The notes under the pieces were generated by a model. It had not been told where the DNA came from, searched no databases, and saw nothing but the letters and a program-made list of their open reading frames with translations. This document shows positions 36,071 through 44,342 of a stretch of DNA of 64,000 nucleotides, piece after piece. The number at the start of each line of letters is the position of its first letter. The stretch's first letter is position 1. The position numbers and the translations under genes are program-made. Origin of the DNA: Acetatifactor sp. (GTDB lineage: Bacteria > Bacillota > Clostridia > Lachnospirales > Lachnospiraceae); the NCBI GenBank assembly GCA_022511465.1, contig JAFLRM010000006.1:31157-95156 (forward strand), in the 5' to 3' direction.

Positions 36071-37906
36071 TTATTTCTTGCCAAACCCAGCCCTCTTTCT
36101 CATCGTGGGATCCAAGATCTTCTTTCGAATTCTAAGACTGGTTGGCGTAACCTCCAACAGCTCGTCCGTATCAATAAAGTCCAGGGCCTGCTCCAAAGAC
36201 AGGATTTTGGGCGGTGTCAGCCTCAGAGCCTCGTCCGCGCTGGAAGAGCGTGTGTTGGTCAGCTGCTTTTTCTTGCATACGTTGATCTCGATGTCTTCGG
36301 CTTTGCCGGTCTGGCCTACCACCATGCCGGAGTAAACTTTTTCGCCGGGGCCGATGAAGAGGATGCCGCGCTCCTGCGCGTTGAAAAGTCCATAGGTGAT
36401 GGACTCGCCTGCTTCGAAAGCGATCAGTGAGCCCTGCTTGCGGTACTGAATGTCGCCTTTGTAGGGGGCGTAGCCATCGAACACAGTATTTAAGATGCCG
36501 TTGCCCTTGGTGTCTGTCAGAAACTCTCCGCGGTAACCGATCAGGCCTCTGGCGGGAATGGAGAACTCCAGGCGGGTGTAGGTGCCGCCGGAGATGGTGC
36601 CCATGTTGCGGAGCTCACCTTTTCGCTGCCCCAGTTTCTCGATGACAGCACCGGCAAAATCGTTGGGAACGTCAATATAGGCAAGCTCCATGGGTTCCAG
36701 TCTTTTGCCGTCCCTGTCGGTGCGATAAAGCACTTCTGCCTTACTGACAGCGAACTCAAAGCCCTCACGGCGCATGTTTTCGATCAGGACGGACAGGTGC
36801 AGCTCGCCCCGGCCGGACACTTTGAAGCGATCTGCGGAGTCGGTCTCCTCCACGCGCAGGGACACATCAGTGTTCAACTCCCGAAAGAGGCGGTCGCGCA
36901 GATGGCGGCTGGTCACAAATTTACCCTCCAAACCGGCCAGAGGAGAGTCATTTACCATGAACTCCATGGAGATAGTGGGCTCACTGATCTTCTGGAAAGG
37001 GATGGGCTCCACCTGGTCGGGAGAGCAGAGAGTATCTCCGATGTGGATGTCCGTGATGCCGGAGATCGCTACGATAGAGCCGATGCTTGCTTCCTTCACT
37101 TCCACCTTATTTAAACCGTCAAACTCATAAAGCTTACTCACTTTTACCTTAGTCTGTTTGTCGGGCTCGTGATGGTTGCAGATGACCACTTCCTGATTGA
37201 CCTTGATGGTGCCGTTGTCCACCTTACCTACGCCGATGCGGCCCACATATTCATTGTAGTCGATGGTGCTGATCAGCACCTGGGTCCCCTCCTCAGGATC
37301 ACCCACAGGGGCAGGAATATAGTCCAAGATTGTCTCAAAGAGTGGTTCCATACTGGTGCCGGGGGTGTCGGACTCTAAGGAGGCGACGCCCGTCTTGGCG
37401 GAAGCAAAAACGAAAGGACAATCCAGCTGCGCATCATCGGCATCCAGCTCCAGAAACAGCTCCAGAACCTCGTCCACCACCTCGTCAGGTCTCGCCTCGG
37501 GGCGGTCAATCTTGTTGATACATACGATCACGGGAAGCTTCAGCTCCAGCGCCTTTCTCAGGACAAATTTGGTCTGCGGCATAGCGCCCTCAAAAGCGTC
37601 CACCACCAGAATAACGCCATTCACCATCTTCAGCACACGTTCCACCTCGCCGCCAAAATCAGCGTGGCCTGGCGTGTCGATAATATTGATCTTAGTTTCC
37701 TTATACATAACAGCTGTATTTTTTGAGAGGATAGTAATACCGCGCTCGCGTTCGATATCACTGGAGTCCATGACGCGCTCAGCCACCTCCTGATTCTCAC
37801 GAAATACCCCACTCTGTTTCAATAATTCATCCACCAGAGTGGTCTTGCCGTGGTCTACATGAGCGATGATCGCAACATTTCTCACATCTTCTCTTTTTTG
37901 TCTCAT
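36071..37906 (-). CDS. typA: GTPase TypA/BipA
   Basis: 611 aa translational GTPase. G motifs: HVDHGKTTL, DTPGHADFGGE, NKIDRP. Elongation-factor-like domains II, III and V and the BipA C-terminal domain follow. It binds ribosomes and helps assembly and growth under stress or cold. It is convergent with spoIVB (11 nt apart, no clear terminator between). Confidence 0.95.
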   Translation of the reverse strand: MRQKREDVRNVAIIAHVDHGKTTLVDELLKQSGVFRENQEVAERVMDSSDIERERGITILSKNTAVMYKETKINIIDTPGHADFGGEVERVLKMVNGVILVVDAFEGAMPQTKFVLRKALELKLPVIVCINKIDRPEARPDEVVDEVLELFLELDADDAQLDCPFVFASAKTGVASLESDTPGTSMEPLFETILDYIPAPVGDPEEGTQVLISTIDYNEYVGRIGVGKVDNGTIKVNQEVVICNHHEPDKQTKVKVSKLYEFDGLNKVEVKEASIGSIVAISGITDIHIGDTLCSPDQVEPIPFQKISEPTISMEFMVNDSPLAGLEGKFVTSRHLRDRLFRELNTDVSLRVEETDSADRFKVSGRGELHLSVLIENMRREGFEFAVSKAEVLYRTDRDGKRLEPMELAYIDVPNDFAGAVIEKLGQRKGELRNMGTISGGTYTRLEFSIPARGLIGYRGEFLTDTKGNGILNTVFDGYAPYKGDIQYRKQGSLIAFEAGESITYGLFNAQERGILFIGPGEKVYSGMVVGQTGKAEDIEINVCKKKQLTNTRSSSADEALRLTPPKILSLEQALDFIDTDELLEVTPTSLRIRKKILDPTMRKRAGFGKK

Positions 37907-38197
37907 AGAAATCAGCCTCTCCTACTATAATTATAGTGCGCAGGACGCCGCCGCTATTGCCAGCTTCTGTCGATGTATGACAGAAAACTGCTACAAGGCG
38001 CGGAAAACGTCCTGTTTTGTCAATTTTTTCTTTTTCCCCATTTCAAACTGTTACAGTATAGCACCATTTTGGGGTGGACGCAAGTGGAAAGGGAGATCAA
38101 GAGAGAGATTATTGCTTTACCATTTTACAAATAATGGAAAACAAAATAGAATATGCTCGGAAAGAGTCATTTTCCGCGATGGAATTAAGTACTATTT
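37907..38197. other. Intergenic leader region with hairpins upstream of typA
   Basis: This stretch holds no ORF I can support. CAGGACG (37941-37947) pairs with CGTCCTG (38008-38014), enclosing TTCTGTC (37965-37971) with GACAGAA (37979-37985). A TATAAT reads on the minus strand at 37935-37930 close to typA, with no convincing -35. The rest is A+T-rich spacer. Confidence 0.4.
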
Positions 38198-38226
38198 TTG
38201 TTAAAAATATAGTATAAATGTATAAA
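38198..38226 (+). promoter_or_regulatory. Sigma-A-type promoter of the SSB-like gene
   Basis: TTGTTA (38198-38203), 17 nt, TATAAA (38221-38226), 60 nt before the ATG. Confidence 0.55.
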
Positions 38227-38286
38227 CAGTATTACATTGCCTGCGCGTTAAGAAAAAATCTTAAAGTGTAAGAAGGGAGAACGACA

Positions 38287-38946
38287 ATGACGGATAAGGT
38301 AATTGAAAACAATCAGGTAACGGTTATGGGGGAGGTCGTGAGTGAATTTTCCTATAGCCATGAGATCTTTGGAGAAGGCTTCTACATGGTGGATGTGAGT
38401 GTGAAGAGGCTGAGTGAGAGCTACGATATCATCCCGGTAATGGTGTCGGAGCGGCTTTTGGATGTATCTATGAGCTATGTAGGGATGCTGATCTGTGTGA
38501 ATGGACAATTCCGTTCCTACAATCGCCACGAGGAAAAGAAGAACAGGCTGGTGTTGTCAGTCTTTGCCAGAGAGATAGAATTTGTGGAGCAGGTGGAGGA
38601 GAGCTCCAAGACGAATCAAATCTATCTGGACGGATATATATGTAAGGAGCCCATCTATCGAAAGACTCCTCTGGGAAGAGAAATTGCAGATCTTTTGCTG
38701 GCAGTCAATCGTCCCTACGGGAAGTCGGACTATATTCCCTGCATTTGTTGGGGACGTAACGCCCGTTATGCAAATAATTTTAAGGTGGGGGAGCGCTGCG
38801 CTATCTGGGGGCGCATCCAGAGCAGGGAATATATGAAGAAGCTGGATGAGGAACATGTGGAAAAGCGCATTGCCTTTGAGGTGTCCGTAAGCAAGCTGGA
38901 GCTGGTTACAGAGGAAACTGAGGTGCTGGAAACCGTTGAATCTTAA
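38287..38946 (+). CDS. Double OB-fold single-stranded-DNA-binding-like protein
   Basis: 219 aa. It appears to hold two OB folds. The first is about residues 9-95 (VTVMGEVVSEFSYS...VNGQFRSYN) and the second about 108-185 (IYLDGYICKEPIYRKTPLGR...YIPCICWGRNA...CAIWGRIQSREY). The second carries the SSB-like pattern of the PF00436 family. It lacks the acidic DDDIPF tail of the main SSB. It is probably an accessory ssDNA-binding protein common in Clostridia. Partners are unknown. Confidence 0.7.
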   Translation: MTDKVIENNQVTVMGEVVSEFSYSHEIFGEGFYMVDVSVKRLSESYDIIPVMVSERLLDVSMSYVGMLICVNGQFRSYNRHEEKKNRLVLSVFAREIEFVEQVEESSKTNQIYLDGYICKEPIYRKTPLGREIADLLLAVNRPYGKSDYIPCICWGRNARYANNFKVGERCAIWGRIQSREYMKKLDEEHVEKRIAFEVSVSKLELVTEETEVLETVES

Positions 38947-38962
38947 GATTATGTCATAAAGA

Positions 38963-38991
38963 TTGCCAAAAAATGGAAAATATGTTATACT
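38963..38991 (+). promoter_or_regulatory. Sigma-A-type promoter of the corrinoid adenosyltransferase gene
   Basis: TTGCCA (38963-38968), 17 nt, TATACT (38986-38991), 58 nt before the chosen ATG. Confidence 0.6.
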
Positions 38992-39048
38992 CACAAAAAT
39001 GTATTTGGAAATATGTTGAAACCACTTTCATTCTTGGTGAGGTATCAT

Positions 39049-39543
39049 ATGGAAAAAGGAAAGATCTGTATATATGCAGGTGATGGAAGAGGCAAGTCGC
39101 CGGCGGCCATAGGCAGGGCGATACAGGCTGCCGTTGAGGGAAAGAGCGTGGTGATCATTCAATTTTTAAAGAGTGGTCTGGGCGATTCCGACTTTCTGCG
39201 GCGGATGGAGCCAGAGATCAAGGTGTTCCGCTTTGAAAAATCCGATGAGTGTTTCGAGGAGCTTTCGGAGGAGAGAAAGCAGGATGAGGTCATAAACATC
39301 AAAAACGGCACCAATTTTGCCAAGAAAGTACTTACTACCGGCGAGTGTGATCTGTTGATCCTGGACGAGGTACTTGGAGTGGTGGAAAATGGAATTCTCT
39401 CTGTGGAAGAGTTGAAAGACCTTCTTAAGTGCAGGGAGGACACCTCAGTCATTCTGACAGGCATCAAACTTAGCGACGAGATATGTGTTCTGGCGGATGA
39501 GGTATCCAGGATTGAGACTGTCAAATTAAAGCCCAGGGAATAA
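39049..39543 (+). CDS. cobO: Cob(I)yrinic acid a,c-diamide adenosyltransferase
   Basis: 164 aa, from the ATG at 39049 with GGTGAGG upstream. It belongs to the CobA/CobO/BtuR family (PF02572). The P-loop GDGRGKS is at residues 11-17, with VVIIQFLKSG and LLILDEVLG (Walker B-like) as further family motifs. It attaches the 5'-deoxyadenosyl group to corrinoids from ATP. No other cobalamin gene is nearby, which suggests a salvage role. It is slightly short for the family. Confidence 0.87.
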   Translation: MEKGKICIYAGDGRGKSPAAIGRAIQAAVEGKSVVIIQFLKSGLGDSDFLRRMEPEIKVFRFEKSDECFEELSEERKQDEVINIKNGTNFAKKVLTTGECDLLILDEVLGVVENGILSVEELKDLLKCREDTSVILTGIKLSDEICVLADEVSRIETVKLKPRE

Positions 39544-39548
39544 AGGCG

Positions 39549-39577
39549 TTGACAGTTCTGTGGGAAAATGCTATCAT
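39549..39577 (+). promoter_or_regulatory. Sigma-A promoter of the lysine-riboswitch transcript
   Basis: Near-consensus TTGACA (39549-39554), 17 nt, TATCAT (39572-39577). Transcription would start just before the riboswitch. Confidence 0.75.
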
Positions 39578-39606
39578 ACAGTTGAATAAAGTAATATTTC
39601 ATCAAG

Positions 39607-39770
39607 GATAGAGGTTGCGCGTTTCAAAAGTATTCCTTCGGATGTGGCAGGCACAGAGGAAGAAGGGGGAAAGGGTAACGCGCCGAAAGGGTCGGTGAGC
39701 TGCAAGTCATCCCTTGGGCATAGAGTTAAGAGCTCTGTGACTGTCATCTAGCAATAGGTGGGGCGCTATC
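39607..39770 (+). ncRNA. Lysine riboswitch (L box)
   Basis: The basal stem pairs GATAG (39607-39611) with CTATC (39766-39770). Between them are L-box core elements: GAGGTTGCGC, AGAAGGGGGAAAGGG, CGCGCCGAAAGG, GGTGAGC and the CTGTGACTGTCATCT-like 3' part, with GGGGCGC closing. It sits between a strong promoter and dapA, the first enzyme of the lysine/diaminopimelate branch. High lysine should favour the downstream terminator hairpin and lower dapA-dapB expression. Confidence 0.88.
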
Positions 39771-39791
39771 AAGAGGATATAGTTGTGTTTT

Positions 39792-39823
39792 ATCCGCCGG
39801 CGCGTAAGGTGCCGGCGGATTTT
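39792..39823 (+). terminator. Riboswitch expression-platform terminator
   Basis: ATCCGCCGGC (39792-39801) and GCCGGCGGAT (39811-39820) are a perfect 10-bp G+C-rich stem with a 9-nt loop and a short T4 tract. It lies between the aptamer and dapA. The short U-run means termination may be partial. Confidence 0.75.
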
Positions 39824-39847
39824 AAATGCAGAAACGGAGGAATAGGT

Positions 39848-40735
39848 ATGGCAGTATTTACAGGAGCGGGAGTGGCTATCGTCACCCCTATGAAGGAGAA
39901 CGGAGAAGTAGATTTTGACCAGTTTCGCAAACTGATCGAGTTTCAGATTGAGAATGGAACGGACGCGATCATCGTATGCGGCACCACGGGAGAGGCGTCC
40001 ACCTTGAGCCACGAGGAGCATCTGGAGACCGTCAGGTATTGTACTGAGGTGGTGGCAGGAAGGATCCCCGTTATCGCGGGAACCGGTTCCAACTGTACGG
40101 AGACAGCGGTCTATCTCTCTACGGAAGCGGAAAAATACGGAGTGGACGGTCTTCTGTTAGTCTCCCCCTACTATAATAAAGCGACCCAGAATGGTCTGTA
40201 CGCGCACTTCAAAACGGTGGCGGAGTCCGTGAGAGTGCCGATCATCCTTTACAATGTGCCCAGCCGTACCGGCTGCAATATCCTGCCGGAGACAGTGGTG
40301 AGATTGTGCAAGGACGTGGATAATATTATCGGCGTCAAGGAGGCCAGCGGCAACATCAGTCAGATTGCGCATTTAGCGGCGCTTTCCCACGGCTATGTGG
40401 ACATTTACTCCGGAAACGACGATCAGATCGTTCCTATCCTTTCCCTCGGCGGCGTGGGCGTAATCTCTGTGCTTTCTAATGTAGCGCCCAGACAGACCCA
40501 TGAGATCTGCCAGAAGTTCTTTGACGGGGATATCGAGGGAAGCCGTAAGCTGCAGCTGGAGGCGATGAATCTGTGCAATGCCTTATTCTGCGAGGTGAAT
40601 CCCATCCCTGTAAAGAAGGCACTGAATCTGATGGGCTTGGGTTCCGGATCGCTGCGTATGCCTCTCACCGAGATGGAGGAGGCGAACGTTGAGAAACTTG
40701 CCAAGGCTATGAGAGAGTACGGTATCTTAAAATAA
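39848..40735 (+). CDS. dapA: 4-hydroxy-tetrahydrodipicolinate synthase
   Basis: 295 aa TIM barrel. The ATG at 39848 has GGAGG at 39836-39840. Motifs: CGTTGEASTL (pyruvate/ASA site), LYNVPSRTG with the catalytic Tyr, and IIGVKEASGN with the Schiff-base Lys. It condenses pyruvate with aspartate semialdehyde toward diaminopimelate and lysine. In spore-formers its product also leads to dipicolinate. Controlled by the lysine riboswitch. Confidence 0.96.
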   Translation: MAVFTGAGVAIVTPMKENGEVDFDQFRKLIEFQIENGTDAIIVCGTTGEASTLSHEEHLETVRYCTEVVAGRIPVIAGTGSNCTETAVYLSTEAEKYGVDGLLLVSPYYNKATQNGLYAHFKTVAESVRVPIILYNVPSRTGCNILPETVVRLCKDVDNIIGVKEASGNISQIAHLAALSHGYVDIYSGNDDQIVPILSLGGVGVISVLSNVAPRQTHEICQKFFDGDIEGSRKLQLEAMNLCNALFCEVNPIPVKKALNLMGLGSGSLRMPLTEMEEANVEKLAKAMREYGILK

Positions 40736-40771
40736 TTGTCCGGGCGAAAGCGTTTCGGAATGGAGGTTACC

Positions 40772-41536
40772 ATGACAAGAATCATTATGAACGGGTGCAA
40801 CGGAAAGATGGGGCAGGTGATCAGCGGCATGATCGCAGAAGATCCGGGCACCGAGATGGCGGCTGGTATCGACATAAGGGATGATGGGCACAATCCTTAC
40901 CCTGTGTTTACTGATATCAACGAGTGCAATGTGGAGGCAGATTGTCTGATCGATTTTAGCACGGCTTCCGCGGTGGATAATACTCTGAATTACTGTGTGA
41001 CTCATGGGATCCCCTGTGTGCTCTGCACCACGGGGTTGAGCGAGGCGCAGCTGGAAAAAGTGAAAGAAGCATCCGCAAAGGTAGCGATCTTGAGATCGGC
41101 TAACATGTCACTTGGCATCAATATGCTTTTAAAAATTTTAAAAGAGGCGGCCGGCGTTCTGGTGCCTGCGGGTTTTGACGTGGAAATTTTGGAGAAGCAC
41201 CACAATCTGAAGCTGGATGCTCCCAGTGGAACGGCCCTTGCACTGGCTGATTCCATCAACGAAGAATTTGGAAACCAGTATGAATATGTATATGACCGGA
41301 GCGACAGAAGAGAACAGCGACCGAAGAAAGAGATTGGAATAAGCGCGGTTCGCGGTGGCACCATTGTGGGCGAGCATGACGTGATCTTTGCGGGAACGGA
41401 TGAAGTGATCACCTTCTCCCACGCGGCGCACTCAAAGGCAGTGTTTGGAAAGGGCGCGGTTCAGGCGGCGAAATTCCTTGCGGGCAAGGCACCCGGTCTT
41501 TATAACATGAGCAACGTGATCGATGCGTCCATGTAA
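40772..41536 (+). CDS. dapB: 4-hydroxy-tetrahydrodipicolinate reductase
   Basis: 254 aa. The ATG at 40772 has GGAGG 5 nt upstream. The NAD(P)-binding start is MNGCNGKMGQVI, and the active-site motif is EKHHNLKLDAPSGTALAL with catalytic His and Lys. It reduces the dapA product. It lies 36 nt after dapA in the same riboswitch-controlled operon. Confidence 0.96.
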   Translation: MTRIIMNGCNGKMGQVISGMIAEDPGTEMAAGIDIRDDGHNPYPVFTDINECNVEADCLIDFSTASAVDNTLNYCVTHGIPCVLCTTGLSEAQLEKVKEASAKVAILRSANMSLGINMLLKILKEAAGVLVPAGFDVEILEKHHNLKLDAPSGTALALADSINEEFGNQYEYVYDRSDRREQRPKKEIGISAVRGGTIVGEHDVIFAGTDEVITFSHAAHSKAVFGKGAVQAAKFLAGKAPGLYNMSNVIDASM

Positions 41537-41541
41537 AAAGT

Positions 41542-41596
41542 AAGCACCTTCCTATGGCAGGGCAGAGAAGCTGTCCAGCGTGGAAGGTGCTTTTGT
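41542..41596 (+). terminator. Terminator between dapB and the convergent lipoprotein gene
   Basis: AAGCACCTTCC (41542-41552) pairs with GGAAGGTGCTT (41582-41592), followed by TTTTG. Its symmetric A/T ends may let it work in both directions. Confidence 0.8.
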
Positions 41597-41610
41597 TCAA
41601 CTATTGTTTG

Positions 41611-42075
41611 TTACCGAGGGTTGGTAGTGCCCCTGGTGCTGCTGTTGGCACCGTTAGTAGTGCTGTTGGTACTGTTGTTGGTGTTGGTGGTGCCGTTGCC
41701 GATATCGCTGTTGTTGCCATTGTCAAGGCCGCTGGTCACACTGTTGTTGTTCTGGTCAGCGATAGGGTCGTTATCGTCGCCCAACAGTTTGTCAGTGATG
41801 TTAGACAGACCATTTGTTGCATCGTCCACTGCGTCACCGATCATATTACCGGCGTTATTCATTAGATTGCCGTTGTTGTTGGAATCAGTGTTGTTTCCGT
41901 TGCCGGCTCCGTTTGTGGTGCCGGTCCCGGCGCCGGTAGCAGCGCCGTCGCTGCTTGCCATGTCGCCGTTAGAGGTGTTGTTTCTGTCACCGCTGGTGCA
42001 GGCGGTTGCGAGACACATATATGCCACGACCAGCCCTAACACCAAAAATTTTTTTGCGTGTCTTGTCTTTTTCAT
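41611..42075 (-). CDS. Asn/Thr/Gly-rich low-complexity lipoprotein
   Basis: 154 aa. The ATG at 42075 has GGAGG 5 nt upstream. The N-terminus is a lipoprotein signal with LATAC as lipobox. The mature part is almost wholly Asn, Thr, Gly, Ser and Asp, with one less repetitive stretch (MIGDAVDDATNGLSNITDKL). No enzyme motif is visible. It is probably a surface-attached flexible protein of unknown role. Codons for Asn are highly repeated, so the locus may vary in length. Confidence 0.7.
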   Translation of the reverse strand: MKKTRHAKKFLVLGLVVAYMCLATACTSGDRNNTSNGDMASSDGAATGAGTGTTNGAGNGNNTDSNNNGNLMNNAGNMIGDAVDDATNGLSNITDKLLGDDNDPIADQNNNSVTSGLDNGNNSDIGNGTTNTNNSTNSTTNGANSSTRGTTNPR

Positions 42076-42242
42076 AGCATCCTCCATTTTACTCTATTTT
42101 GGTCATTTTAGTTGGCCCGCAGATAGTATGTGCATTAAAAGAGTTTTTATGCAAAAGCATGAAATATCGCAAAATTGGAGAAAGTAAAAATTATTTGAGG
42201 AAAGTAAGAGAGAAAAATGAATTTAAAAAGGAATGGTAATAA

Positions 42243-43016
42243 ATGGAATTTCGACCTTGTATTGACATTCATAACGGTAAAGTAAAACAAATTGTCGGAG
42301 GAAGTCTCAAGGACCAGGGCGATCAGGCTGAGGAAAACTTTGTGGCCGAGCAAGACGCGGCCTTTTTTGCAAAGCTGTACCGGAATGCCGGATTGAAAGG
42401 CGGTCATATCATCCTTTTGAACCCGACGGACAGTCCGTACTATTCGGAGACTAAGAGGCAGGCATTTCTTGCGCTCTCTGCATATCCGGGAGGACTTCAG
42501 GTGGGAGGAGGGATCACGCCCGGAAACGCTGAAGAGTATCTGAAAGCGGGGGCTTCCCATGTGATCGTCACCTCGTATGTTTTTCAGGAGGGCCGCATTC
42601 ATTTTGACAGATTAAACGAACTGGTAAGTGCTGTAGGAAAAGAGCGGTTGGTTCTGGATGTGAGCTGCAAAAGGCGTGGGGGCAGCTATGTGGTAATGAC
42701 GGACAGATGGCAGAAAGAGACCGACGAGATTGTGGATCAAGAACTTTTGGATAGATTGTCTGAGTGCTGCGATGAGTTTCTGATACACGCGGTGGATGTG
42801 GAGGGAAGATCAGGGGGAATAGAGCGGGAGCTGGTGGAGCTTTTGGGAAGGTTTGAAGCGAGACCTGTAACCTATGCCGGCGGCATACATACTCTGTCAG
42901 ATCTGCAGGCGATCCGGAATCTGGGACAAGGGAGAGTCAATTTCACTATCGGAAGCGCACTAGACCTCTTTGGCGGAAAGCTGAAGTGGGAAGATGTTCT
43001 GTCGGAGTGTCGATAG
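42243..43016 (+). CDS. hisA: HisA of the eukaryotic (HIS6) type, ProFAR isomerase
   Basis: 257 aa TIM barrel. The segments FRPCIDIHNGKVKQIVGG, LQVGGGI, HVIVTSYVF, FLIHAVDVEG and FTIGSALDLFGG follow the fungal/plant HIS6 pattern rather than the common bacterial HisA pattern. The first half-barrel Asp (CIDIHNG) and the second (HAVDVEG) match the catalytic acids. It would isomerise ProFAR to PRFAR in histidine synthesis. No other his gene is near. It follows the lipoprotein gene divergently. Confidence 0.85.
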   Translation: MEFRPCIDIHNGKVKQIVGGSLKDQGDQAEENFVAEQDAAFFAKLYRNAGLKGGHIILLNPTDSPYYSETKRQAFLALSAYPGGLQVGGGITPGNAEEYLKAGASHVIVTSYVFQEGRIHFDRLNELVSAVGKERLVLDVSCKRRGGSYVVMTDRWQKETDEIVDQELLDRLSECCDEFLIHAVDVEGRSGGIERELVELLGRFEARPVTYAGGIHTLSDLQAIRNLGQGRVNFTIGSALDLFGGKLKWEDVLSECR

Positions 43017-43123
43017 TACTGATCTGTTGGAAAATGTAAAGCATTGGTGTGAAAAAAGATATTGAAAATTCCATAGGTCTGTGGTAAGGTGATGTGAGTT
43101 GGCAGGACGCTAAGGAGGCGGAA

Positions 43124-44176
43124 GTGAAGGATAAAGTTAAGGCATGGCTACATAAAATATTTATCGATGGTTTGAGTGGTATGGCGCTGGGGCTCTTCTC
43201 TACGCTGATCATAGGAACTATTATCTCTCAGGTCGGCACTCTTATCGGCGGTCCGGTGGGGGGATATCTGGTCGCCATCAGCAATGTGTCCAAGACCATC
43301 ACCGGTGCAGGCATCGGTGTAGGTGTGGCCTGCGAATTTAAAGAAGGACCGCTTGTGACGGTCTCCGCTGCCGTCACCGGCATGATCGGAGCATTTCCCA
43401 CGGTGACGTCTCTGGAAGGATTTAAGCTGGGAACAGCGGGGGAACCTCTGGGAGCTTTTATTGCAGCTGTTGTGGCCATCTTGATCGGCCATTTGGTGGC
43501 CGGAAAGACCAAGATTGATATTCTGGTGACGCCCCTTGTCTCCATCTTATCCGGCGCTGCTGCCGGTTTGGTGGCAGGTCCGCCTATCACTGCTTTTATG
43601 GGGTGGCTGGGCGCATTGGTGAACTTTAACGTAGAGCAGCATCCTATAATTGGAGGTGTCATCGTGTCTGTGCTGATGGGAATGATCTTAACGCTGCCTA
43701 TCAGTTCTGCGGCAATCGGTGTATCCATGAGTATCAGCGGTCTGGCAGCAGGAGCGGCAACAGTTGGTTGTTGTTGTAATATGGTGGGTTTTGCGGTGGC
43801 AAGTTATCGGGAGAATAAAGTGGGAGGTCTGATCGCACAGGGAGTGGGAACTTCCATGCTTCAGGTGCCAAACATTGTCAAAAAGCCGATCATCTGGCTG
43901 CCGGCTATCCTGTCCAGCGCTGTTCTGGGACCGGTGGCGTCCGCAGTGTTTGGCATGACCAGCACCTCTATCGGTTCCGGTATGGGTTCTGCCGGCTTCG
44001 TGGGTCAGATCGCGGCATACGGCTCCATGACAGAGGGCGGCGTGAGTGGCTTAGCTGCTTTTGGTTTGATCCTTCTGATGCACTTTATCCTGCCGGCACT
44101 TTTGACGTTAGCCATTTCCGAGCTTATGCGAAAGAAAGGGCTGATCGCACAAGGCGATATGGCGCTGAATGTGTAA
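43124..44176 (+). CDS. PTS EIIC-like integral membrane permease
   Basis: 350 aa from the GTG at 43124 with GGAGG at 43114-43118; an in-frame GTG 30 nt upstream is weaker. About nine to ten membrane segments rich in Gly/Ala match the PTS_EIIC_2 family (PF13303), proteins resembling PTS sugar permease subunits. No EIIA or EIIB partner is encoded nearby, so the transported compound and energy source are unclear. Confidence 0.75.
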   Translation: MKDKVKAWLHKIFIDGLSGMALGLFSTLIIGTIISQVGTLIGGPVGGYLVAISNVSKTITGAGIGVGVACEFKEGPLVTVSAAVTGMIGAFPTVTSLEGFKLGTAGEPLGAFIAAVVAILIGHLVAGKTKIDILVTPLVSILSGAAAGLVAGPPITAFMGWLGALVNFNVEQHPIIGGVIVSVLMGMILTLPISSAAIGVSMSISGLAAGAATVGCCCNMVGFAVASYRENKVGGLIAQGVGTSMLQVPNIVKKPIIWLPAILSSAVLGPVASAVFGMTSTSIGSGMGSAGFVGQIAAYGSMTEGGVSGLAAFGLILLMHFILPALLTLAISELMRKKGLIAQGDMALNV

Positions 44177-44247
44177 GACCTAAGAATATTTGGTAAAATC
44201 GCATAAAAATCGAGCCAAAAATCATTTATTTTGAACCTTTTGGAAGG

Positions 44248-44263
44248 ATTTTCCTAGGAAAAT
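44248..44263. promoter_or_regulatory. 16-bp perfect palindrome, possible operator
   Basis: ATTTTCCTAGGAAAAT is fully self-complementary. It lies 24 nt upstream of the promoter at 44287-44315 that precedes the LytM-like gene. No regulator is assigned. Confidence 0.4.
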
Positions 44264-44286
44264 GTTACAAATATATTAACTCTATG

Positions 44287-44315
44287 TTGATGTAAAAGGT
44301 TATCTATGGTAAAAT
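44287..44315 (+). promoter_or_regulatory. Sigma-A-type promoter of the LytM-bactofilin pair
   Basis: TTGATG (44287-44292), 17 nt, TAAAAT (44310-44315), 28 nt before the ATG with GGAGGTGA as ribosome site. Confidence 0.6.
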
Positions 44316-44342
44316 AATATAGTTTACCGGAGGTGACCTTTT

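Noticed and set aside
41611..42000. Repeated units in the Asn-rich lipoprotein as a possible CRISPR or tandem repeat
   Set aside because: Repetition is at codon level (AAC/ACC), without fixed repeat and spacer lengths.
41621..42187. 188-codon forward hydrophobic Leu/Val-rich frame opposite the lipoprotein gene
   Set aside because: The reverse frame has a lipobox and GGAGG at the right place. The forward Leu/Val repeats are the complement of Asn/Thr codons.
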